Of a stretch of 64,000 bases of DNA, positions 53,840-62,683 are shown one piece after another. Below the pieces are notes generated by a model. It did no database searches. It saw only the letters and a program-made list of their open reading frames with translations, and was not told the origin of the DNA. How positions within the stretch are numbered: position 1 is the stretch's first letter; each line of letters opens with the position of its first letter. The translations under genes were made by a program, and so were the position numbers. This stretch comes from Streptomyces xantholiticus (GTDB taxonomy: Bacteria; Actinomycetota; Actinomycetes; Streptomycetales; Streptomycetaceae), in assembly GCF_014651015.1 (NCBI RefSeq), contig NZ_BMWB01000009.1:44093-108092 (forward strand), read 5' to 3'.

Positions 53840-54652
53840 TCAGCCGGCGAGCAGATGCTCCAGCACCACCGCGATGCCGTCGTTGTCGTTCGACGCGGTG
53901 ATCTCGTGGGCCACGGCCTTCAGCTCGTCGTGCGCGTTCGCCATCGCCACACCGTGCGCGGCCCATCCGAACATCGGGATGTCGTTGGGCATGTCGCCGA
54001 AGGCGATCGTGTCCGACGCCCGCAGACCCAGCCGCCGGGCGGCCAGCGACAGGCCGGTGGCCTTGCTCAGGCCCAGCGGCAGGATCTCCACGACGCCCGC
54101 GCCGGCCATGACCACGTCCACCAGACTGCCGACCGTCGCCCTGGCCGCCTTCGCCAGTTCGTCGTCGCCGAGCGTCGGGTGCTGGATGTAGACCTTGTTG
54201 AGCGGGGCGGCCCACAGGTCGGCCGGGTCGTGCATCGGCACGTACGGCAGCGGACCTTCCTGCACCCGGTAGCCGGAACCGACGAGCACATCGCCCTCGA
54301 GGCCGTCGCGGCTCGCGGCGAGCAGCAGCGGGCCGACCTCCGCCTCGATCTTGGACAGGGCGAGCCCCGCCAGCTGCCGGTCGAGCGTCACGGACGTCAG
54401 CAGCCGGTGCTCACCCGCGTGGTAGACCTGCGCCCCCTGCCCGCAGACCGCGAGACCGTCGTACCCCAGGTCGTCCAGGATGTGCCGGGTCCACGGCACG
54501 GCCCGCCCGGTGACGATGATGTGCGCGGCGCCCGCCGCGGTGACCGCCGCGAGCGCTTCGCGCGTGCGCTCCGAGACCGTGTCGTCGTCACGGAGCAGCG
54601 TTCCGTCGAGATCTGTGGCGACGAGCTTGTACGGAAAGGGGGCGGTGCTCAC
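53840..54652 (-). CDS. Cof-type HAD hydrolase (paralogue)
   Basis: 270 residues, GTG at 54652 overlapping the serS stop by 4 nt (GTGA). Motifs ATDLDGTLLRDDD, IVTGRAVPW and FGDMPNDIPMFG match the protein at 43508. Likely sugar-phosphate phosphatase; co-translated with serS. Confidence 0.88.
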   Translation of the reverse strand: MSTAPFPYKLVATDLDGTLLRDDDTVSERTREALAAVTAAGAAHIIVTGRAVPWTRHILDDLGYDGLAVCGQGAQVYHAGEHRLLTSVTLDRQLAGLALSKIEAEVGPLLLAASRDGLEGDVLVGSGYRVQEGPLPYVPMHDPADLWAAPLNKVYIQHPTLGDDELAKAARATVGSLVDVVMAGAGVVEILPLGLSKATGLSLAARRLGLRASDTIAFGDMPNDIPMFGWAAHGVAMANAHDELKAVAHEITASNDNDGIAVVLEHLLAG

Positions 54653-55926
54653 TTGGAGATCGGCTCCAGCAGCTCCCGGCCGCCCAGGTAGGGACGGAGC
54701 ACCTCGGGAACCCGTACGGAACCGTCCGCCAGCTGGTGGTTCTCCAGGATGGCCACGATGGTGCGCGGCACGGCGCACAGGGTGCCGTTCAGCGTCGCCA
54801 GCGGCTGCACCTTCTTGCCGTCGCGCATGCGCACGGCCAGGCGGCGGGCCTGGAAACCGTCGCAGTTCGAGGCGGAGGTCAGCTCGCGGTACTTGCCCTG
54901 GGTCGGGATCCACGCCTCGCAGTCGAACTTCCGCGATGCCGACGCGCCCAGGTCTCCGGTCGCCACATCGATCACCTGGAACGGCAGCTCCAGGCCGGTC
55001 AGCCACTGCTTCTCCCACTCCAGCAGCCGCTTGTGCTCGGCCTGCGCGTCCTCCGGCGCGACGTACGAGAACATCTCGACCTTGTCGAACTGGTGGACGC
55101 GGAAGATGCCGCGGGTGTCCTTGCCGTACGTGCCGGCCTCGCGGCGGAAGCAGGGCGAGAAGCCCGCGTACCGCAGCGGCAGCTTGTCGGCGTCGATGAT
55201 CTCGTCCATGTGGTACGCGGCGAGCGGGACCTCGGAGGTGCCGACCAGGTAGTAGTCGTCCTTCTCCAAGTGGTACACGTTCTCCGCGGCCTGGCCGAGA
55301 AAGCCGGTGCCCTCCATGGCACGCGGGCGGACCAGCGCCGGGGTCAGCATCGGGACGAAGCCGGCCTCGGTGGCCTGCGCGATGGCCGCGTTGACCAGGG
55401 CGAGCTCGAGGAGCGCGCCGACGCCGGTGAGGTAGTAGAAGCGCGAGCCCGACACCTTGGCGCCGCGCTCGACGTCGATGGCGCCCAGCGCCTCGCCGAG
55501 CTCGAGGTGGTCCTTGGGGGTGAAGCCCTCCGCGCCGAAGTCGCGGATCGTGCCGTGCGTCTCGAGGACGACGAAGTCCTCCTCGCCGCCGACCGGGACG
55601 TCCTCGTGGACGAGGTTGCCGAGCTGCAGCAGCAGTCGGCGGGTTTCTTCTTCGGCGTCGTTCTGCTCGGCCTCCGCCGCCTTGACGTCGGTCTTCAGCT
55701 GCTCGGCCTTCCCCAGCAGCTCGGCCCGCTCTTCCGGTGTGGCCTTGGGGATCAGTTTGCCGAGCGACTTCTGTTCGGAGCGCAGCTCGTCGAAGCGCAG
55801 GCCCGAGGACCTTCGCCGCTCGTCGGCGGAGAGCAGGGCGTCGACGAGGTCGACGTCCTCTCCACGGGCGCGCTGGGAGGCGCGAACACGGTCTGGGTCC
55901 TCACGAAGCAGGCGAAGGTCAATCAC
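54649..55926 (-). CDS. serS: Seryl-tRNA synthetase
   Basis: 425 residues, GTG start. N-terminal coiled coil (30-105) for tRNA contact. Class II motif 2 in FSPCFRREAGTYGKDTRGIF and motif 3 in GTLCAVPRTIVAILENHQ. Charges tRNA-Ser, and tRNA-Sec where present. Confidence 0.97.
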   Translation of the reverse strand: MIDLRLLREDPDRVRASQRARGEDVDLVDALLSADERRRSSGLRFDELRSEQKSLGKLIPKATPEERAELLGKAEQLKTDVKAAEAEQNDAEEETRRLLLQLGNLVHEDVPVGGEEDFVVLETHGTIRDFGAEGFTPKDHLELGEALGAIDVERGAKVSGSRFYYLTGVGALLELALVNAAIAQATEAGFVPMLTPALVRPRAMEGTGFLGQAAENVYHLEKDDYYLVGTSEVPLAAYHMDEIIDADKLPLRYAGFSPCFRREAGTYGKDTRGIFRVHQFDKVEMFSYVAPEDAQAEHKRLLEWEKQWLTGLELPFQVIDVATGDLGASASRKFDCEAWIPTQGKYRELTSASNCDGFQARRLAVRMRDGKKVQPLATLNGTLCAVPRTIVAILENHQLADGSVRVPEVLRPYLGGRELLEPISK

Positions 55927-56499
55927 CCCACCAGGCTACCGGTGCTGCTTCGAATTCCGCTGGCGTATCACTTTGTCCCAATTGCGGTGTTTGTCAAATG
56001 ATGGCAGCGCCGGCAGTCGTGACAGAAAACCCGAATCCGCCACCGTCGAACTGTCATGATCGCTTTCTCCGGAGGAGCGGGGCGGCTACCTCCTGATCGA
56101 TGGCGGCGCCCGTCCGCGGCGGGGGCTGGCGCCGGCTTGTCCACAGGGATGCGCCGTGCCGGAAAGTTATCCACAGGCTGTGTGGGTGATCTGTGGATTC
56201 CGGAAGTGATCATTCCCGAAGTCGTTCCCAGGCTCTGGAATTCCCCCGTCAAACCGGTCACACGCACTCATTCGAGTGGGAATTCCTCGCTCCAAGGAGT
56301 TGATCAATGGAATGTGGGTGACGGCGTCCACCTTCCGTTCTGTGGACGGAAGTGGGATGGCCGAGGTGATTTGTCGACCCTGTGCCGTTCTGTTGTCGAC
56401 TTGTCCCCAGGTCGAGAAGCGATCCTGTGGACAAGTTCTGTGGACAACGAAAATCTGCAGGTAGGACCGGCCGGGCAACCGTCCCGCGACGACCGGACG
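55927..56499. promoter_or_regulatory. serS-pheA intergenic DnaA-box cluster
   Basis: 573 nt with no convincing gene. Four exact DnaA boxes: TTGTCCACA (56137-56145), TTATCCACA (56167-56175), TGTGGACAA (56426-56434) and TGTGGACAA (56439-56447). Near-matches at 56192-56200, 56341-56349 and 56401-56409. Boxes face in both orientations. A DnaA-box cluster outside oriC (called D78) has been described near oriC in S. coelicolor; I suspect this is its counterpart but cannot verify. Confidence 0.8.
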
Positions 56500-57435
56500 T
56501 CAGGCGCGCCCGTCCTGGCAGCGCGCCAGCCAGTCCGAAGCCGCCGTGAACTCTGCGTCCGAGGTCCCCGCCCGCAGTGGCCGGACCTCCTTCACCGCGA
56601 CACCGGCCCGCGGGTACGAACCGAGGAAGCGCACCCTTGGACAGATCCGCTTCAGGCCCATCAGAGCTTCGCCCACGCGCCGGTCCGCGATGTGTCCTTC
56701 CGCGTCGACGGCGAAGCAGTAGTTGCCGATACCGGCGCCCGTCGGCCGGGACTGGATCAGCATCAGGTTGACCCCGCGCACCGCGAACTCCTGCAGCAGC
56801 TCCAGCAGGGCGCCCGGATGGTCGTCGCCCAGCCAGATGACGACGGAGGTCTTGTCCGCCCCCGTCGGCGCCGAGGGCCTGGCGGGCCTGCCCACCAGGA
56901 CGAAGCGGGTCTCCGCGTTCTCCGCGTCGTGGATCTCGGTGACCAGGGGAGTCAGCCCGTAGGTGGTCGCCGCGAACTCTCCCGCGAAGGCCGCGTCGTA
57001 GCGCCCTTCCTGTACGAGCCTGGCCCCGTCGGCGTTCGAGGCGGCCGACTCCCACACGGCGTCCGGCAGGTTCTTGCGCAGCCAGTTCCGCACCTGCGGC
57101 TGCGCGACCGGATGGCCGGTCACCGTCTTCACCTCGGAGAGCGTGGTCCCCGGGCGCACCAGCAGCGCGAAGGCGATCGGGAGCAGCACCTCGCGGTATA
57201 TCATCAGCGGCTCGCCGGAGGCCAGCTCGTCGAGCGTGGCGGTGACGCCGCCCTCCACCGAGTTCTCGATCGGTACGAGAGCGGCCGCGGCCTCCCCGCC
57301 CCGTACGGCGTCGAGCGCCGCCGGCACGGAGACCATCGGGACGAGCTCCCGGGTCGCGGCTTCCGGGAGACTGCGCAGGGCGGCTTCGGTGAAGGTGCCC
57401 TCAGGACCGAGATAGGTGAAGCGCGTGGCCGACAT
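56500..57435 (-). CDS. pheA: Prephenate dehydratase
   Basis: 311 residues. Prephenate to phenylpyruvate for phenylalanine. The PDT domain (1-185) begins TRFTYLGPEGTFTEAAL and includes ETRFVLVG near 180. A C-terminal ACT domain (200-280, DDHPGALLELLQEFAVRGVN with LIQSRPTG) gives phenylalanine feedback. QSRP replaces the usual ESRP. Confidence 0.95.
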   Translation of the reverse strand: MSATRFTYLGPEGTFTEAALRSLPEAATRELVPMVSVPAALDAVRGGEAAAALVPIENSVEGGVTATLDELASGEPLMIYREVLLPIAFALLVRPGTTLSEVKTVTGHPVAQPQVRNWLRKNLPDAVWESAASNADGARLVQEGRYDAAFAGEFAATTYGLTPLVTEIHDAENAETRFVLVGRPARPSAPTGADKTSVVIWLGDDHPGALLELLQEFAVRGVNLMLIQSRPTGAGIGNYCFAVDAEGHIADRRVGEALMGLKRICPRVRFLGSYPRAGVAVKEVRPLRAGTSDAEFTAASDWLARCQDGRA

Positions 57436-57467
57436 ACCGTCACCCTAATGCGCTCGGGAGCCGTCCA

Positions 57468-58736
57468 TCATGCTTCCAGCAGACGCTGCCCCACGTACTC
57501 GCCCTTCCCCGGTCCGCCCGGTACCGCGAAGAGCCCGCTCGCCTCGTGCCGGATGAAAGGGGACAGGGCGTCCCCCCGGTCCAGCTTGCGCTGCACCGGC
57601 ACGAAGCCGCGCAGCGGATCGGCCTGCCAGCAGATGAACAGCAGACCTGCGTCGGGGGTCCCGTCCGGGCCGATCCCGTCGTGGAAGGAGAAGGGCCGCC
57701 GCAGCATCGCGGCGCCGCCGTTCTGCTCCGGTGCGGAGATACGGGCGTGCGCGTTGTCGGGGACGACGAGCTTTCCGTCCGGCCCGGTCGCGTCGAGCGC
57801 GAGCTCGGTCGTCTCTGTGCCACCGGTCAGGGGGGCGCCGTCGGACTTCCGCCGTCCGATGACCTTCTCCTGCGTGTGCAGGGGGAGCTTCTCCCAGTCG
57901 TCGAGCAGCATCCGGATGCGGCGCACGACCGCGTAGGACCCGCCCGCGAGCCATGGGTGGTCGCCGCCCGACGGTACGAAGACACGCTGGTCGAAGTCCG
58001 GTTCCGACGGCTTCGGATTGCCGGTGCCGTCGACCTGACCCATCAGGTTCCGCGCGGTCATCGGCCGGGCGGTCGCGCCGGGTGAGCGGTTGAAACCGTT
58101 CATCTGCCAGCGCACCCCGGCCGCTGCGCCCGCCGCCTTCTGGATCGCCCGCAAGGCGTGGAAGGCGACCAGCGCGTCGTTCGCGCCGATCTGCACCCAC
58201 AGGTCACCGCCCGACCGCTTGACGTCCAGTCGGTCGGAGGAGAACGACGGCAGCGGGTCGAGGCCGGGCGGGCGCTGCGCCACCAGGGACGTGCGGTCGA
58301 AGAAGGAACGGCCGAACCCGAAGGTGACGGTCAGCGAGGAGGGCCCGGCATCGAGCGCCACGCCCGTGTCGCCGTCGCCCGCCGGCCTGCCCGCCATGAG
58401 CTCGCCCGCCAGCACCGACCAGCGCCGCATCAGCGCCGCCGCCTCCTTGCGTCCGGCGCCCGGGGCGAGGTCGAAGGCGACGAGATGGCCGTGAGCCTGC
58501 TGCGGTTCCGTGATGCCGGCCTGGTGCGGACGGTCGTGGAACGCGATGCCGGTGGACCCGACGGTGGCCAGCGCCGTCGGCTTCTCCTCGGCCGCCGCAT
58601 AGGACGCTGCACCGCCCGCGGCGCCCAGCACCAGACTCGTCGCGCCGACGGCGCCCGCGGTGCCGAGCAGCCGTCGCCTGGAGATGCCGTCCTCGGGTGC
58701 GCCTTCCGCGGAGGTCTCGGGTGTTACAGGTGTCAC
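57468..58736 (-). CDS. dtpA: DyP-type haem peroxidase, Tat-exported (DtpA/EfeB family)
   Basis: 422 residues, GTG start. Tat signal ISRRRLLGTAGAVGATSLVL at 18-38. The conserved GQVDGTGN (GxxDG with distal Asp) lies near 232, and the haem-proximal His is expected in the 310-330 region. In S. lividans the matching DtpA belongs to the Sco/ECuC copper pathway that matures GlxA and supports morphological development. Downstream-most gene of the copper locus. Confidence 0.9.
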   Translation of the reverse strand: MTPVTPETSAEGAPEDGISRRRLLGTAGAVGATSLVLGAAGGAASYAAAEEKPTALATVGSTGIAFHDRPHQAGITEPQQAHGHLVAFDLAPGAGRKEAAALMRRWSVLAGELMAGRPAGDGDTGVALDAGPSSLTVTFGFGRSFFDRTSLVAQRPPGLDPLPSFSSDRLDVKRSGGDLWVQIGANDALVAFHALRAIQKAAGAAAGVRWQMNGFNRSPGATARPMTARNLMGQVDGTGNPKPSEPDFDQRVFVPSGGDHPWLAGGSYAVVRRIRMLLDDWEKLPLHTQEKVIGRRKSDGAPLTGGTETTELALDATGPDGKLVVPDNAHARISAPEQNGGAAMLRRPFSFHDGIGPDGTPDAGLLFICWQADPLRGFVPVQRKLDRGDALSPFIRHEASGLFAVPGGPGKGEYVGQRLLEA

Positions 58737-58742
58737 GCCGGA

Positions 58743-60647
58743 TCAGCCGATCTTGATGTTCTTGTCGATGGTGGTCTGGTCGATGTCCGAAGTCCGCACG
58801 GTCACCTTGACCGTCCAGTCGCCCGGCATCGGGATCTGGACGGCGCTCGCGGTCCAGTGTCCCGCGGTGAGGCGGTCGGGGGTGATGGGGAGCGGGCCGA
58901 TCTGCTTCGCCTTCAGGGTGAACGAGACCTTCACCTCCGGGGCGTCCAGCGGCTTGCCGTCCGGTGACTCGGTCCACAGGTGCATGTCGTTGCCGCCGGA
59001 GAGCGCCGGGTCCAGGCTGAGCCGTACCGTTCCCTTTCCCTTCTCGCCGCCGGTGTCGAAGGGCAGCTCGATCTCCGTCGGGCCGGCCGGGCGGGCGGCG
59101 GCCTGGGAGTTGCCCGCCTCGGCGGCCGCCTCCTCCGTGCGGCCCGGCTCGGTGGAGGTGAGCATCGTGGTCACGGCCAGCAGGATCACGGCGACAGCCG
59201 TCTCCGCCACTACGGAACGCCGCAGTCCGGAACGCTCGTTGTCCGCGTCCCGGTTCCGCTTCCGCTCCGCCGTCGCCACGGCGGCCCTCTGCCGGGCGAG
59301 TTGCGCCGCCCGCTTCGGGTCGGTGGAGGCATCGGCACTTTCGCCGGAGCCGGCGGTCGTCTCCTTCTCCCTCTCCGGGGCGATCTCCGTGACCTCGGAG
59401 AGCTGTCCGGTCCAGCGTCGCGAGACCCATGCCACGCCGACCATGACGGCGACCAGCGCCACCTTGATCAGCAGCAGTTGCCCGTACCGGGTGCCGGTCA
59501 GCGCCGACCACGAGCCGACCTGCCGCCACGACTGGTACAGCCCCGTCGCGGCCAGCACCACGACGCTGGCGAAGGCGGCGGTGGAGAACCGCTGTACCGC
59601 CCGGCGGTCGATCGGCGCCGACCGGTGGAGGACGCTCAGCAGGGTGGCGAGTCCGCCGAGCCAGACCGCGACGGCCAGCAGGTGCAGTACGTCGACGGGC
59701 ATCGCGACGGCCGACTGGACACCGGTCGAGGCGTGCTCCGACAGCGCCCACGTCGCGGCGATACCGGCCGCGACGACCGTTCCGCCGATGGCCAGTCCGA
59801 AGGTCAGGTCCTTCTTCTCGGTCTCGTCCTCCCGCTTCGCATACGCGCCGAAGAGGACCGCCACGAAGAGCGCGGCCGCACCGAGCAGCAGCAGCCGCGA
59901 CACCAGCGCCGCGCCCGTCTTGGATTCGAGGACGGCCGGCAGCGCCCCGAGGTCGAGCACGTCCGCGAGCTTGCCGGAGCCGGTGTACGGGCCGCGCAGC
60001 AGAAGCATCGCGAGGGTGGACGCGGTCATGGCCACCCAGCCCTGGACGACCAGGCGCTGCACGGGACGGACGGTGGCGCCCCGCTGCCAGCACAGCAGCA
60101 CGAAGGCCGCGCCGCCGGCGAGGAGCACGAAGCCGCCGTACGCGGCGTAGCGCGCGACGTCGTACAGGAAGCCGACGACTCCGCCGCCGGCCTCCTCCTC
60201 GGGCAGCGCGACCTCTGTCTTCGAGGGCGCGCCGATGGAGAAGGTGAACGCTCCGGAGACGGGGTGGCTGTCCGCGGAGACGGCCTGCCAGGCGACGGTG
60301 TACGTGCCGTCGGGCAGACCGGAGTGAAGTGCCACGCCGTAGACGACGGTGCCCCCGGTGCCGAGGTCGCGGACCTCGGCGGTGTCGGCCCGTTTGCCGC
60401 TGGGCTCGAGAACCCGGATCGAGTCGTCGCCCATGGCGATCTGTTCGGAGAAGGTGAGGGTGACCTCCTTGGGCGCGGTGGCCACCACCGCCCCGTCCTT
60501 CGGATTGCTTCCGGTGAGCGCGGCGTGCGCCGACGCGGGGCTCGCGCCGGCCAGCAGCGCGCCGAGGAGCGTGCCCACGAGCACGGTCACGGAGAGCAGC
60601 ACCCGGACCGGGCAGGACGGGCCGAAGCGCGGGGCGGTGGCTGTCAT
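58743..60647 (-). CDS. CopC-CopD fused copper protein
   Basis: 634 residues. The signal peptide ends at ASAHAALTGS, so His is the mature N-terminus, as in the CopC copper site. CopC domain (38-135); CopD membrane domain with about eight segments (150-460); then an exported C-terminal domain of unknown function (500-634), a YtkA-like fold by appearance. 6 nt upstream of dtpA. Confidence 0.88.
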   Translation of the reverse strand: MTATAPRFGPSCPVRVLLSVTVLVGTLLGALLAGASPASAHAALTGSNPKDGAVVATAPKEVTLTFSEQIAMGDDSIRVLEPSGKRADTAEVRDLGTGGTVVYGVALHSGLPDGTYTVAWQAVSADSHPVSGAFTFSIGAPSKTEVALPEEEAGGGVVGFLYDVARYAAYGGFVLLAGGAAFVLLCWQRGATVRPVQRLVVQGWVAMTASTLAMLLLRGPYTGSGKLADVLDLGALPAVLESKTGAALVSRLLLLGAAALFVAVLFGAYAKREDETEKKDLTFGLAIGGTVVAAGIAATWALSEHASTGVQSAVAMPVDVLHLLAVAVWLGGLATLLSVLHRSAPIDRRAVQRFSTAAFASVVVLAATGLYQSWRQVGSWSALTGTRYGQLLLIKVALVAVMVGVAWVSRRWTGQLSEVTEIAPEREKETTAGSGESADASTDPKRAAQLARQRAAVATAERKRNRDADNERSGLRRSVVAETAVAVILLAVTTMLTSTEPGRTEEAAAEAGNSQAAARPAGPTEIELPFDTGGEKGKGTVRLSLDPALSGGNDMHLWTESPDGKPLDAPEVKVSFTLKAKQIGPLPITPDRLTAGHWTASAVQIPMPGDWTVKVTVRTSDIDQTTIDKNIKIG

Positions 60648-60669
60648 CAGGTGATCAGTCCCTGGGTGC

Positions 60670-61122
60670 TCAGTGCTTCTGCGGGTTGTGGGTGGTCTCC
60701 CTCACGGGAAGCTCCACCTTGATCGGGTCCGACTTCTCGAAGTGCAGCTCGATGGAGACCGTGTCGCCCTGCTTCGGCCGGCGTTTGAGTGTCATGAACA
60801 TGATGTGGTTGCCACCGCGTTCGAGGTCGAGCTCGCCGCCGGCCGGGATGTCGAAGGACGTCACCTCCTGCATCTTCTGGTTCTTCGTCTCGTGGATCGT
60901 GACGTCGTCGGCGATCGTGCTGGTGACCGAGGTGAGCCTGTCCGCGCCGTCGCCGTCGTTCTCGACGGTCAGGAAGCCGGCGGCCATGTCGCCGACCGGC
61001 TGGGGCATGAACGCGCCGCTGACCTTCAACTCGGGCCCGCTGTCGGCCGAGCAGCCCGCCGACGCCAGGCCGGCGCCGAGCGCGAGCGCGGTGACGACGG
61101 CGAGCGGGGTGCGGCGGGTCAC
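60670..61122 (-). CDS. ecuC: Copper chaperone PCu(A)C / ECuC
   Basis: 150 residues, GTG overlapping the sco stop by 4 nt (GTGA). Lipobox-like SAGCSA near 22-27 suggests a lipoprotein. Copper ligands: FMPQP, IHETKNQKM and NHIMFM, matching H(M)-x10-M-x21-H-x-M. Passes copper to Sco or directly to the oxidase. Confidence 0.92.
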   Translation of the reverse strand: MTRRTPLAVVTALALGAGLASAGCSADSGPELKVSGAFMPQPVGDMAAGFLTVENDGDGADRLTSVTSTIADDVTIHETKNQKMQEVTSFDIPAGGELDLERGGNHIMFMTLKRRPKQGDTVSIELHFEKSDPIKVELPVRETTHNPQKH

Positions 61123-61817
61123 GGCTTCTCGCCGTTGATCAGTTTCGGCAGGTCCGCGGCCCATTCGTCGGCCGTGGTGTCCTCGCCGTAGATGACGTAG
61201 CCCTGGTCCGTCTTCGGGGAGAAGGCGACTACCTGAGCGCCGTGCATGGACACGACGGTGCCGTCCTTCTCCTTCTTCGGAGCGTCGATGCCGATGCCGA
61301 TCTGGCGCGCTCCCGCCTGGATGGTCGGGAAGTCGCCGCTCAGCCCGACGAAGGACGGGTCGCCCGCGCTGGGCAGCCACTTGCCGAGCTCGGCGGGGGT
61401 GTCCCGCTCGGGGTCGGTGGTGACGAAGACGACCTGGAGCTTCTCCTGGTCGGCCTTGGGCAGCTGCTTCTTGGCGACGGCGAGGTTGCTCATCGTCAGG
61501 GGGCAGACGTCGGGGCAGTGCGTGTAGCCGAAGTAGATCAGCGTGGGCCTGCCCCTGGTCTCCTCCCTCAGGTCGTACTTCTTGCCGCTGGTGTCGGTCA
61601 GCACGAGGTCGGGCTTCGTGTACGGCTGGGTGAGCACGGTCGCGGCCTTGGTCTTCGGCTCCGCGGAGACCTGACCGACGGGGCTGCCGGTGGCGCCGTC
61701 GTTCTGGGTGACGGCGACACCCGCCGCGACCGCGAACGCGGCCGTGACGGCGAGCGCCGCGATCAGCGGCGTCCGTCGGCTGCGGCGGGGCTCCCCGTCG
61801 CTCTTGGGGTTCTGCAT
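61119..61817 (-). CDS. sco: Sco1/SenC copper-delivery protein
   Basis: 232 residues from ATG 61817 (MQNPKSDG); GTG 61832 is possible. One membrane anchor (18-40), thioredoxin fold with CPDVC near 105 and a conserved His near 190 (SMHGAQVVAF). Inserts copper into cytochrome c oxidase or other exported copper enzymes. Confidence 0.92.
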   Translation of the reverse strand: MQNPKSDGEPRRSRRTPLIAALAVTAAFAVAAGVAVTQNDGATGSPVGQVSAEPKTKAATVLTQPYTKPDLVLTDTSGKKYDLREETRGRPTLIYFGYTHCPDVCPLTMSNLAVAKKQLPKADQEKLQVVFVTTDPERDTPAELGKWLPSAGDPSFVGLSGDFPTIQAGARQIGIGIDAPKKEKDGTVVSMHGAQVVAFSPKTDQGYVIYGEDTTADEWAADLPKLINGEKP

Positions 61818-61854
61818 CGGTTTCTCTTTCACAACGGGTTCGGAACGGGCCGGG

Positions 61855-62589
61855 TCAGGCCGAGCGACGGCGGCCGGCGAGTACGCCGAAGACCACGCCC
61901 GCGGCACCGACGAGGATGCCGACCGCACCCAGGATGCGGGCTGTGGAGTCGCTGCCGTCACCGGAGGCCGCCCGGGACGCCGCCTCATCCTCGTGGCCGG
62001 CGGCGTTGGCGTCGTCCTTGGCACCGGTCGCGGTCGCGCCGTGGTGGTCGTCGGCCGCGGCCGACAGCTTGAGGACCGGGGCAGGCGACTCGGGTTCCTC
62101 GCCGCCCTCCTTGGGCTCCTCGATCCAGCGCACGACCTCCTTGTTGTCGTACGTCTGGATGGCCTTGAAGACCAGCTGGTCGGCATCCTCGGGCAGCCGG
62201 CCCAGCGAGAGCGGGAACTGCTGGAACTCGCCCGGCCCGATCTTGGTGCCGTCAGCGGTCCAGGTGACCTTGGTGACCGCTTCGGTGATCTGCTTGCCGT
62301 GCACCTCGAGCGGCTTGTCCAGCTCGGACTTGTCGACCTTGACCTTCCAGCCCGGTACCGCCTGCGGCATCACGGACGACAGCGGGTGCTCGGCCGGCAT
62401 GTTGATCTCGACCCTGACGGTGGAGGCATTGTCGCGCTCGTTGGGCACCTTGACGTTGACGACCGCGTAGCCGCCCTTGGCCGCCTCGCCCTGCGGCTGG
62501 ACGCCGACGTGTGCCGATGCGGCGCCGCAGAACAACAGCATGGAAGCGGCAGCGACGGCGGACGCGGCGGCGATACGGGAAACGTTCAT
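61855..62589 (-). CDS. YcnI-family copper-binding protein
   Basis: 244 residues, ATG at 62589 with GGAGC upstream. The signal peptide ends SASAHVGV-like, leaving His at the mature N-terminus, the YcnI copper brace. A YcnI domain (27-150), then a charged His/Asp/Glu/Ala-rich linker and a C-terminal membrane anchor (ILGAVGILVGAAGVVFGVLA). Confidence 0.92.
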   Translation of the reverse strand: MNVSRIAAASAVAAASMLLFCGAASAHVGVQPQGEAAKGGYAVVNVKVPNERDNASTVRVEINMPAEHPLSSVMPQAVPGWKVKVDKSELDKPLEVHGKQITEAVTKVTWTADGTKIGPGEFQQFPLSLGRLPEDADQLVFKAIQTYDNKEVVRWIEEPKEGGEEPESPAPVLKLSAAADDHHGATATGAKDDANAAGHEDEAASRAASGDGSDSTARILGAVGILVGAAGVVFGVLAGRRRSA

Positions 62590-62683
62590 GACAGAAAGCT
62601 CCACGGTGGGAAGTGGTGTGGTGTGCCGTCGGCGCACGGGTGCGCGCGGGCATCGCGGCACCACTCCCGTCGAGTGGGCCGCG

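Noticed and set aside
58204..60722. Long frames in both other directions over copCD
   Set aside because: Shadows; CopC and CopD features are all on the minus-strand gene.
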